Shown here: piece after piece, positions 1-5,955 of the stretch
How the letters are laid out: the number at the start of each line of letters is the position of its first letter
Position numbering within the stretch: position 1 is the stretch's first letter
Assembly (NCBI GenBank): GCA_003486645.1
Contig: DNGI01000041.1
Span: 1-17,146, forward strand
Origin: Cyanobacteria bacterium UBA11370
GTDB taxonomy: Bacteria; Cyanobacteriota; Cyanobacteriia; Cyanobacteriales; Coleofasciculaceae
Length of the DNA: 17,146 nt
Reading direction: 5' to 3'
Translations under genes and position numbers: made by a program
Notes under the pieces: model-generated
Seen by the model: only the letters and a program-made list of their open reading frames with translations
Database searches by the model: none
What the model was told of the DNA's origin: nothing

Positions 1-9
1 CGCTGTTAT

Positions 10-312
10 TCAGCAAGCCCTAAGTAACAGGTCAGCATTGATTTCCAGTGCTAAAGCGATCGCTTCGGATTCGCCTGGATCGAGTTGCGCTCTATTTTGT
101 AATTGCTCAACCATTGCGCGATCGCTAACAGATCGAACCTCAATCCATTGGAAAGTCTGTACTTCAATGGTTCCAGGAACAGGCGGATCAACAGTCAATT
201 CTTGATAAACCGCTGTTGGAATGAAGATGCGATCGTAAAGCTGTTGAAGCAAGTGAAGGTGTCCGATTGCCGCCAGGTTCGTGAACACGGAAGTATCGCT
301 AATGATTATCAC
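10..312 (-). pseudogene. DUF3368 PIN-domain toxin, 3'-truncated
   Basis: N-terminal two thirds of a DUF3368-type PIN-domain protein, the presumed RNase toxin of a UPF0175/PIN toxin-antitoxin pair. The start is GTG at 310-312, overlapping the antitoxin stop in a GTGA junction. Visible features are the first acidic residue in the SDTSV motif (about residues 5-9) and the LDPGESEAIALALE helix with its conserved acids (about residues 78-91). The family normally continues after ADLLL with an I-D-E-x-x-G-R motif carrying a further metal-binding Asp, to about 150-160 residues. Here the frame leaves the family consensus after ADLLL and stops three codons later (RAC, TGA) at 100 residues. The last catalytic Asp and the C-terminal third are missing, so it is probably inactive. 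The break coincides with a sequence resembling an IS end, but the window edge prevents proof. Confidence 0.7.
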
Positions 313-557
313 AAGCGACCCAAATCCCGTAGATTTTTTAGATCTAGCTCGAAGTCTTCAACATCGTAGATATACAGTGGTATGTGGCGCTGTTTGAGCA
401 ATTCCCGGAAGGCATTAGGCGGCATCTCAGCAAGGTGACTGGCATGACCAATCGTTAGCCGACCTGCTTGAAAGAGCAGCAGTGCAATTTCTTGCTTAAA
501 TTCGGCAGCTTCCATTTGGCAGGCGCGAAGGGTTTCGTCAGAGATGAGGACGCTCAT
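309..557 (-). CDS. UPF0175 family antitoxin
   Basis: An 82-residue UPF0175-family protein, the usual small partner encoded directly upstream of DUF3368 PIN proteins in cyanobacteria and archaea. Family features visible are the early Phe/Lys-Glu segment (EFKQEIALLLFQAGRLTIG), the helix-turn-helix-like stretch (HASHLAEMPPNAFRELL) and the C-terminal IPLYIYDVEDFELDL segment, where UPF0175 proteins typically carry the LxxRxIPxxY-type motif. Length is normal for the family. Start ATG at 555-557; no strong Shine-Dalgarno is visible. The gene overlaps the truncated PIN gene by four bases, so the two were translationally coupled. With its toxin broken, it may be an orphan antitoxin. The family assignment is firm; the antitoxin role is inferred from context. 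Confidence 0.75.
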   Translation of the reverse strand: MSVLISDETLRACQMEAAEFKQEIALLLFQAGRLTIGHASHLAEMPPNAFRELLKQRHIPLYIYDVEDFELDLKNLRDLGRL

Positions 558-663
558 AGTTGAGATATGGAAACCACTACTCTTTCAGGATAACTTCCTC
601 CCCCTTTACTGTTCAGTGCGATCGCGTGCTTGGTTTTGGCTGTATGTACTGAACTACCGAGAA

Positions 664-1416
664 TCATTCAAGAGGGATAAACTCAACAAACTGATTCCAA
701 AAGTTCAGCAAATAACCGATATACTTTTCCCTTATACCTTTCCAATAGATTGCTTTCTTTGAATCAAAAATTGGCTCTAAATCAGATTGATTTAAGCATT
801 GTTTATATTTAGCTCTTACGCTGTGGCAATAGTTCAGCTTTCTCAAAAATTTTCCGTGCTTTTTGTTGATTGACTGCCAATCAACATAGTAGCGATGAGA
901 CTGTAGATATGTATCTACGATGTAGCGACCAATGCGCCCATTTGCATCATAAAACGGATGAATTGCTACAAATTCAGAGTAGAAGCGAATTGACTTTTCT
1001 GTAGGATTATATCGGTCATCAAATAAAATTGAAAAGGCTTCATAGAGTTCTAAGCTGATAAGCTCTGGTTTTGTTCCAATAAACTTATTTTTCATCGTCC
1101 AAGGGTTGATGCCGCCGAAGTAAACATCCCCACCATCGGGATCGTTAATTTTTCGGAACTGACCTGCATTACCTATAATGCCATGATATAGGAAATCATG
1201 AACCTTGAGGCAAAGCTGGTAATATCCATCTTCACTTTGAGTGACTGTACGCAAGACGTTACTACGTTTCTTCTCTAATTCCCTGAAACGAGTGTGTATA
1301 TTTCTGATTGCTTCCTCATTTTGCAATCCAGAGTTCGTCCCAAAAGTGACAATGAGTTTCTCTAGATAAGCGATCTCTGCATTCTTGTCATGCTGATAAC
1401 TGTTGTGGGAGTTCAC
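664..1416 (-). CDS. Fic/DOC family protein (putative toxin)
   Basis: A 250-residue Fic-domain protein. The Fic signature HPFYDANGRIGR lies at residues 153-164, with the catalytic His153, the Asp157-x-Asn159 loop and the basic residues that bind the nucleotide phosphates. The upstream flap-like segment GGDVYFGG lies at about 95-102. Fic enzymes usually transfer AMP (or another nucleotide-linked moiety) to a target protein hydroxyl. I find no obvious inhibitory S/T-x-x-x-E-G/N helix motif in the protein, so restraint would have to come from a partner. That partner is likely the Panacea-domain protein encoded 16 bp upstream on the same strand. The start is GTG at 1414-1416, with no clear Shine-Dalgarno, consistent with weak or coupled translation of a toxin. 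The target is unknown. Confidence 0.8.
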   Translation of the reverse strand: MNSHNSYQHDKNAEIAYLEKLIVTFGTNSGLQNEEAIRNIHTRFRELEKKRSNVLRTVTQSEDGYYQLCLKVHDFLYHGIIGNAGQFRKINDPDGGDVYFGGINPWTMKNKFIGTKPELISLELYEAFSILFDDRYNPTEKSIRFYSEFVAIHPFYDANGRIGRYIVDTYLQSHRYYVDWQSINKKHGKFLRKLNYCHSVRAKYKQCLNQSDLEPIFDSKKAIYWKGIREKYIGYLLNFWNQFVEFIPLE

Positions 1417-1432
1417 TCAGTAAAATGTGAAC

Positions 1433-2047
1433 CTATATCGTGGCGAGGTTTGACCACTGCTCATTAAAGTCTTGTTCAGCATCGTGCAAGGCATTCTTAT
1501 AGTTTTCATATGAAGGATACTCAGTAATTTCCTGTGCATCTTTCTCTGCCATGTCTATGACGAATGAGTAGTTTTCTATAGGATAAAAAAGATTATTTGA
1601 CAAATCAAAAGGTTGAAAGTTTTTAGCAAAGCGCTGTTGACGATAATAAGAAATAATCAATTCATCTGAGATTGGCTCATTACTTTGTGTTTTTTTCCAT
1701 GGCTCTTCTGTGTGAGTCATGGCTGAAAGTGTAAAGGCATCAAATGATATGTAGTTCTCAAGGATAAAATCAACGAGTTCTTTTTCGACTCCGCTAATAT
1801 TAAGTTCGTCTAACTTACTAGGAGAAATTACGCTACTTCCATAGGTTTTATAGTGATTATAAACTTGTCTATTGACAGGCCCATAATCCCAGTGTTCAAA
1901 ATTTCCCTGTACAAATTGGTGTCCTGCAACCAATGTCCAGACCTTAATGTAATAAAGAAGCTTTTGAAGTTTCATAGGAGTAATGCCATCAGGACTCTGG
2001 TGAGAAAACTGACGAACGATATATTTTGATAGCGCAATAACGTCCAT
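1433..2047 (-). CDS. Panacea-domain (SocA-like, DUF4065) antitoxin
   Basis: A 204-residue protein with a Panacea/DUF4065 domain at its N terminus. Characteristic pieces are ITPMKLQKLLYYIKVW (about residues 22-37) and the F-x-HWDYGPVNRQVYNHYKTYG stretch (about 50-70), matching the family's W-x-x-GPV-x-x-x-x-Y pattern. Panacea domains are known as antitoxin modules paired with many unrelated toxins. Here the gene directly precedes a Fic gene on the same strand with a 16-bp gap, which fits an antitoxin-first TA operon. The C-terminal half (about 110-204) is less conserved and may hold the toxin-specific part. The ATG at 2045-2047 has a very good Shine-Dalgarno (AAGGAGGA, plus-strand 2053-2060), stronger than that of the Fic gene. 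This would favour excess antitoxin. Confidence 0.8.
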   Translation of the reverse strand: MDVIALSKYIVRQFSHQSPDGITPMKLQKLLYYIKVWTLVAGHQFVQGNFEHWDYGPVNRQVYNHYKTYGSSVISPSKLDELNISGVEKELVDFILENYISFDAFTLSAMTHTEEPWKKTQSNEPISDELIISYYRQQRFAKNFQPFDLSNNLFYPIENYSFVIDMAEKDAQEITEYPSYENYKNALHDAEQDFNEQWSNLATI

Positions 2048-2060
2048 ACTACTCCTCCTT

Positions 2061-2074
2061 ACTATAGTTATAGT
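2061..2074 (-). promoter_or_regulatory. 14-bp perfect dyad, candidate TA operator and -10 region
   Basis: ACTATAGTTATAGT is a perfect inverted repeat (ACTATA, 2-nt spacer, TATAGT) ending one base before the Shine-Dalgarno of the Panacea gene. On the minus strand it offers -10-like hexamers (TATAAC or TATAGT). A dyad over the core promoter is the usual arrangement for autoregulated TA operons. Operator function is inferred from position only. Confidence 0.4.
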
Positions 2075-2157
2075 CTAGCGTGCGCGATGCGATCGCAGCG
2101 GCTAAGACAGCAGACCCTATGTAATATGTAATATAGTATTTTCATTTGATTTGTGAA

Positions 2158-2203
2158 CCCCACCCCTGCCCTCCCCTTGCTTGCGGGGAGGGTTTGGGAG
2201 GGG
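2158..2203. repeat. C/G-rich imperfect hairpin
   Basis: A C-rich arm (2158-2176) is followed by an 8-nt spacer and a G-rich arm (2185-2203). The inner 8 bp (CCCTCCCC with GGGGAGGG) and the outer 4 bp pair, and the middle is mismatched. Sequences of this kind are dispersed intergenic repeats in cyanobacterial genomes. With the T-rich stretch at 2206-2213 it could act as a plus-strand terminator, but no plus-strand gene ends here, so I call it a repeat. Confidence 0.5.
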
Positions 2204-2324
2204 TAATATTTTTACGTTCTGTATGGAAATGCTATAGCTCAGTGTCTTATGAATTGAGTTTCCAGCGTCAAGTTGCTTCGAGGTTATCGGTTTGCTGCGA
2301 CAGTTCCTATAAGGAGGAATAAGG

Positions 2325-2582
2325 ATAGCCATTCCTACAAAATTTATTATCCTTTTTATTCCGTATGTCGTAATCGTAATCTGCGGATACGTGGTTGCAT
2401 GGCGGAGGTTCGGAACTGCTGGTGTCTTTGGCTGGACAGCGCTATTAGCGTTGCTCCAACTCATTCTTGCAGCCAGTACCAACAGTGGGCGAAGGTTTGA
2501 CGTTATGGCTCCTTTGATGATCAGCTTCTTAAGTTTTGCGATTGGAACACTCATTAACCTAAATTCCGCCAATCGGAATTAG
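2325..2582 (+). CDS. Small membrane protein, probable non-standard ATA start
   Basis: The reading frame is open from 2313 to the TAG at 2580-2582. A consensus Shine-Dalgarno (AAGGAGG, 2311-2317) lies seven bases before the ATA at 2325, exactly where a start codon belongs. From there the product is 85 residues with three hydrophobic segments: about residues 5-22, 30-49 and 62-80, separated by short polar loops containing WRRFG and SGRRFD. The first canonical start is GTG at 2391, which would remove the first membrane segment and has no Shine-Dalgarno. Either ATA is used, or an ATG has mutated and the gene is decaying, or translation starts weakly at ATT (2331). I do not recognise a named family. 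No neighbour shares its strand closely, so it is probably monocistronic. Confidence 0.45.
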   Translation: MAIPTKFIILFIPYVVIVICGYVVAWRRFGTAGVFGWTALLALLQLILAASTNSGRRFDVMAPLMISFLSFAIGTLINLNSANRN

Positions 2583-2681
2583 GTATAGTGGAGGCGTTCA
2601 AGTCGCAGTCAATTTCTAAACCCTTGCCAATAACAACAGACCACTAACGACCCTTACCAGTTCACTTGAATTGTGCCCAAC

Positions 2682-3506
2682 TTACTTCCCTAACTCTTGA
2701 GAGCGCCGATAAGCCGCTTGTACTGCTTCAATTAAAGCTGAACGGAAACCAAAACGCTCCAACTCCGCAATCCCAGCAATGGTAGTGCCACCTGGACTCG
2801 TCACTTGGTCTTTGAGTTGAGCAGGATGGAGTTGTTTGTTTTGCAACAGTTGAGCCGTTCCCAGTACGGTAGAGAGCGCTAACTTAGAAGCGATCGCTCT
2901 CGGTAAACCTGCGGCTACACCGCCATCGGCAAGGGCTTCAATCATAATAGCCACATAGGCGGGTCCTGAACCCGATAAACCTGTCACCGCATCCATCAAC
3001 GACTCTGGCACCTCTACAACGTCCCCTACTGCCCCAAAGATGGCGGTTGCCTGTTCCATGTGACTGGGTTTAACACTTTTTCCCGGTGCGATCGCCGTAA
3101 TTCCTGCTCCTACAGTTGCTGGGGTATTGGGCATTGCCCGAATCACTGGCTGATGCCCAAACACTCCTTCTAACTTCCTTAACGACACACCCGCTAATAT
3201 TGAAATCACCAAGGGCAATTCATCCGGTGCTTGACCATTGCTCTCCTGTTTCGGAGCTAAGTCTTTTGCTACCCCCTCAAACACTTGAGGTTTAATCGCC
3301 AATAACAAAACCTCCGATGCAGATGCCGCTGCTCGGTTCTCTGAAGTTACGTTCACCCCGTAGTTTTGAGCCAAAACGTCTCGTCGGTGAGGCTGTGGTT
3401 CACTAACCAGGACTTGATCAGGGCGATATACCTGTTGAGCCACCAGGCGGGATAAGATGGCTTCTCCCATTACCCCGCCGCCAATCACACCAAGCTTGAT
3501 GGACAC
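2682..3506 (-). CDS. proC: Pyrroline-5-carboxylate reductase
   Basis: A 274-residue P5C reductase, catalysing the last step of proline synthesis: NAD(P)H-dependent reduction of 1-pyrroline-5-carboxylate in the cytosol. The N-terminal Rossmann fold starts with GVIGGGVMGEAI (residues 6-17). The family region VIRAMPNTPATVGAG follows mid-protein. The C-terminal dimerisation and substrate domain carries VTGLSGSGPAYV and the QVTSPGGTTIAG signature. Length is standard. The start is GTG at 3504-3506 with GAGGAG about eight bases upstream. It is the last gene of the same-strand run pipX-pipY-sepF-proC and sits 85 bp after the sepF stop, with a long intercistronic hairpin between them. Confidence 0.95.
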   Translation of the reverse strand: MSIKLGVIGGGVMGEAILSRLVAQQVYRPDQVLVSEPQPHRRDVLAQNYGVNVTSENRAAASASEVLLLAIKPQVFEGVAKDLAPKQESNGQAPDELPLVISILAGVSLRKLEGVFGHQPVIRAMPNTPATVGAGITAIAPGKSVKPSHMEQATAIFGAVGDVVEVPESLMDAVTGLSGSGPAYVAIMIEALADGGVAAGLPRAIASKLALSTVLGTAQLLQNKQLHPAQLKDQVTSPGGTTIAGIAELERFGFRSALIEAVQAAYRRSQELGK

Positions 3507-3531
3507 CCCAGAACTCCTCTTTATTTATTTT

Positions 3532-3591
3532 GGATTTTGGATTTTGGATTTTAGAGTTTCGACTCAATCTAAAATCGAAAATCGAAAATCC
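3532..3591 (-). repeat. Heptamer-built hairpin between sepF and proC
   Basis: Two 24-nt arms (3532-3555 and 3568-3591) form an inverted repeat with only two mismatches and a 12-nt loop (3556-3567). The arms are tandem heptamers: ATTTTGG units on one side and GAAAATC units on the other. The hairpin begins directly after the sepF stop codon, so it lies in the sepF-proC transcript if the genes are co-transcribed. It could cause transcript processing, stabilisation or partial termination; the sequence alone does not tell which. Confidence 0.7.
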
Positions 3592-4179
3592 CTACTGAGC
3601 CATCCGATCCGGTTCAGATGCCCAAGCCGGGGCTGGGGCGGCTGGACGGGAAGTACGAGGTTGAGGCGTAGCGACTTCATGAACGACACCAGACTGAGTG
3701 CTAACCTGCACACAACTGGGAGTAAACAAGAAAATACTTTCCCCAATTCGTTCCTGATGACCATCAATGGCATACGTGCCACCTGCCACAAAGTCTACCG
3801 CTCTTTGGGCTTGGTCTGGGTCCATAATCGTTAAGTTTAAGACCACTGACTTACGCTCTCGCAGAGCCTGAATCACCTGCGGCATTTCTTCAAACGAACG
3901 CGGCTCAATCACTGCCACTTCCGAAATCCCATTCACAGCTCCAGGCATTCCAATCACATTATTCATCGAACTTGACCCCATTCCTGCTTCTGATCCTACA
4001 ACTGAACGTTCCCGAACGCGTCGTCGGTTAGGCCGTTCTTCCTCCGGCGGCGCTTGAGGCTGCGGCTCTTGCTGATAGGCATTTTGATAGGTATCCCCAT
4101 CATCGTCATAATCATATTCGTATTCCACTGGCTCGTTTAGCCCTACGAAATCTCGTAGTTTAGTAAAAAGGTTGTTCAT
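3592..4179 (-). CDS. sepF: Cell division protein SepF (Cdv2)
   Basis: A 195-residue SepF. It anchors FtsZ filaments to the membrane at the division site, which matters in cyanobacteria because they lack FtsA. The N-terminal 14 residues ([14 protein letters not shown]) form the expected amphipathic membrane-binding helix. Residues about 15-85 are an acidic, then Pro/Gln/Arg-rich disordered linker. The conserved SepF core, about 87-172, contains [26 protein letters not shown], the [22 protein letters not shown] segment and the [10 protein letters not shown] strand. The C-terminal tail is rich in Pro, Ala and Ser. ATG at 4177-4179 has GGAG upstream. The position between pipY and proC is typical of cyanobacteria. 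Confidence 0.95.
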   Translation of the reverse strand: MNNLFTKLRDFVGLNEPVEYEYDYDDDGDTYQNAYQQEPQPQAPPEEERPNRRRVRERSVVGSEAGMGSSSMNNVIGMPGAVNGISEVAVIEPRSFEEMPQVIQALRERKSVVLNLTIMDPDQAQRAVDFVAGGTYAIDGHQERIGESIFLFTPSCVQVSTQSGVVHEVATPQPRTSRPAAPAPAWASEPDRMAQ

Positions 4180-4365
4180 AATAATTCATTCTCCATCACA
4201 ACTTTAGTTTGACACGACCAAGCCAACAGAAGTCAAAAGTATACACTACTCTCAGAAAAACAGGTAGTCGTACAAAAATACGACCCGCAACGGGCAGCAA
4301 CTTCTGCGATGACAATCCCTATCATAGGGTCATTTGTTCATTGTGCATTGTTCTTCGACGGGCAA

Positions 4366-4390
4366 CTGACCACTAACAACTAACAACTTT
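4366..4390. repeat. Degenerate heptamer repeat in sepF-pipY spacer
   Basis: The tract reads as repeated CTAACAA/CTGACCA-type units. A related tract (GACCACTAACGACC) lies downstream of proC near 2640. It is a typical cyanobacterial short tandemly repeated repetitive sequence. The rest of the 212-bp sepF-pipY spacer (4180-4391) shows nothing else I can name. Confidence 0.4.
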
Positions 4391-4391
4391 A

Positions 4392-5063
4392 TCAACCCAT
4401 TCGCTCACCAAAAATAATTTGTCCCAGCCGCACCATCGTAGCACCCGCTTGTACAGCGATCGCGTAATCTCCGGACATCCCCATTGACAGCTCGTGCATT
4501 TGTAGATTTTGCCAGTTTTGCTGCTTGATTTTACTGGCTAAATCACGGGTACGCTCAAACACGTCAAAACTCTCCTGGGGCGATAATCCCAGCGGCAGAA
4601 TCGTCATTAACCCTTGAATTTGAAGCGCCTCACAGCGATCGAGTTCGGATAAATCTGCGAGTAATTCGGGTACTGTCCAGCCATATTTATTCGGATCTGG
4701 CAACATTTTGACCTGAAGGCAAACGTGCGGTTTTAAGGATAACTCAGCAGCTAGGCGATTCAGTCGCTGGGCTAATTTAAGACTGTCACAAGAATGAATC
4801 CACTGAAATTGTTCTAAGGCTTTCTTGGCTTTGTTCGCCTGGAGATGCCCAATTAAATGCCAGTTCAGGTTTGGCAACTCTTGCAGATGAACCTGTTTAG
4901 CCGCCGCTTCTTGAATTTGACTCTCCCCAAAATCTCGAACTCCCGCCTCATACGCTTCCCGCATCGCATCGACTGACACCTGCTTGGTGACAGCAATTAG
5001 CCGCACTCCTGGTGGTAGTTGTTGGCGAATATGAGCAATCCGTTCTGCAATTGAGCCAGTCAT
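4392..5063 (-). CDS. pipY: PLP homeostasis protein PipY (YggS/PLPBP family)
   Basis: A 223-residue protein of the YggS/PLPBP family, a single-domain alanine-racemase-like TIM barrel that binds pyridoxal phosphate. It buffers PLP and affects amino-acid/keto-acid balance rather than catalysing a known reaction. The PLP lysine is Lys27 in LIAVTKQVS. DFGESQIQEA (about 43-52), WHLIGHLQANK, IHSCDSL and the C-terminal SMGMSGDYAIAVQAGATMVRLG phosphate-binding stretch are all canonical. In cyanobacteria this gene is named pipY because it follows pipX and is functionally linked to it. Here it is separated from pipX by a 239-bp repeat block, which is unusually long. Start ATG at 5061-5063; no obvious Shine-Dalgarno. 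Confidence 0.93.
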   Translation of the reverse strand: MTGSIAERIAHIRQQLPPGVRLIAVTKQVSVDAMREAYEAGVRDFGESQIQEAAAKQVHLQELPNLNWHLIGHLQANKAKKALEQFQWIHSCDSLKLAQRLNRLAAELSLKPHVCLQVKMLPDPNKYGWTVPELLADLSELDRCEALQIQGLMTILPLGLSPQESFDVFERTRDLASKIKQQNWQNLQMHELSMGMSGDYAIAVQAGATMVRLGQIIFGERMG

Positions 5064-5069
5064 AGGAGT

Positions 5070-5294
5070 TTAGATTTTAGATTGCGGATTTTGGATTTGG
5101 AAGAATGGCACGCACTTGGACAGAGATTGTGGAAACGGAGTGCAGCATGACGGAATAAAACTATCTAGCCGAAAACGTTGAAAAAGCTTACATAGCTGCC
5201 TACTCCGACGGAGAACGCTACGCCAAGTGCCTCCTATCCTCTGCCTTTTTGTACTGAGGAACAGTTCCAAAATCCAAAATCCAAAATCCAAAAT
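5070..5294. repeat. Inverted heptamer repeats bracketing the pipX-pipY spacer
   Basis: Exactly four tandem CCAAAAT units occupy 5267-5294. A degenerate set of the reverse units (TTTTAGATTGCGGATTTTGG) lies at 5070-5100. The two tracts are inverted relative to each other and enclose about 165 bp, which include a GTTCTCCGTCGGAG-like motif (minus strand) of a type common in cyanobacterial spacers. The block looks like a MITE-like insertion or an expanded repeat between two genes normally close together. Confidence 0.6.
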
Positions 5295-5302
5295 GGGATA
5301 GG

Positions 5303-5566
5303 TCATTGGAACGTTTGCTGATGAATGACCTGAAGCTGTTCAAGATCCTTGGATAGACCCATGCGCCGAAGTAAGCGGAGACGATTTTCTACTAAATGGC
5401 GAGCGTCCGAACGACTGATCGGTTCAAAGGCAAGACCATTCGGACCCGTCGTCACCAGAAAAAATAGGCGTTGGGCATAAAGGGTGGTGAACAATTCCTG
5501 GTTCTCTTCAACCATGCAAACGCGAAAAAGCAGACCAAATGTTGGATGATTCAGGTAGGTTTCCAT
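5303..5566 (-). CDS. pipX: PII-interacting protein X, NtcA coactivator
   Basis: An 87-residue PipX, restricted to cyanobacteria. It swaps partners between PII (GlnB) and the global nitrogen regulator NtcA: it binds PII under nitrogen sufficiency and co-activates NtcA with 2-oxoglutarate under nitrogen limitation. The N-terminal Tudor-like domain (about residues 1-55) carries YLNHPTFGLLFRVC and LFTTLYAQRLFFLV, nearly identical to known PipX. The C-terminal helices contain FEPISRSDARHLVENRLRLLRR and end in QTF. Length matches the usual 88-90 residues. It is the first gene of the run leading to pipY, sepF and proC. Start ATG at 5564-5566 with AGGG a few bases upstream. I see no NtcA box (GTA-N8-TAC) in front of it. 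Confidence 0.96.
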   Translation of the reverse strand: METYLNHPTFGLLFRVCMVEENQELFTTLYAQRLFFLVTTGPNGLAFEPISRSDARHLVENRLRLLRRMGLSKDLEQLQVIHQQTFQ

Positions 5567-5955
5567 TAAAACCCTGCAATAGAGTTGTTAGACAACTGGT
5601 TGGACAATTGAGTATAAGCATTTGAGTGTAGTCGGAATGTATAATGCCCAGTTTAAGCAAAAATGCTAACAAGTAATGCTTCTCAAGGCTGAGTCAGATG
5701 GCATTTACAGTTTTATCACAGCTATTCCCCCCCCATGTTTATATCACTACTAGGGCATAGGGCATAGGGTATCCGAGTAGATTCGCAGTAAATCATCTGT
5801 TTTCAATGCCCAGGGAAAGATACAAATTGTATTGCTATATGCTACAAACGGGATTGCCACCCACTAACATCGCGTACATACCCAGCCGAGTTGTAATGGG
5901 TCATTCATGAAAACTTGAAAATTGTCGCCTATTGAATTTTCCATTAACACATTTC
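5567..5955. other. Intergenic region between metH and pipX
   Basis: This 389-bp spacer lies upstream of pipX and downstream of metH. It holds a heptamer tandem repeat, GGGCATA-type units, at 5751-5771, an eight-C run at 5727-5734, and a TATACT-like -10 on the minus strand (5611-5616) that could serve pipX. I see no coding sequence and no convincing terminator for metH. Confidence 0.5.

Noticed and set aside
2117..2572. Minus-strand open frame of about 150 codons
   Set aside because: It crosses the C/G-rich hairpin and lies opposite the small membrane protein. Its composition is not protein-like and there is no Shine-Dalgarno.
5070..5306. Minus-strand frame between pipX and pipY
   Set aside because: Both ends are translations of heptamer repeats (ILDFGFWILE, IQNPQSKI), so it is a by-product of the repeat.
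5567..5700. Possible NtcA site upstream of pipX
   Set aside because: No GTA-N8-TAC with a suitably spaced -10 was found.
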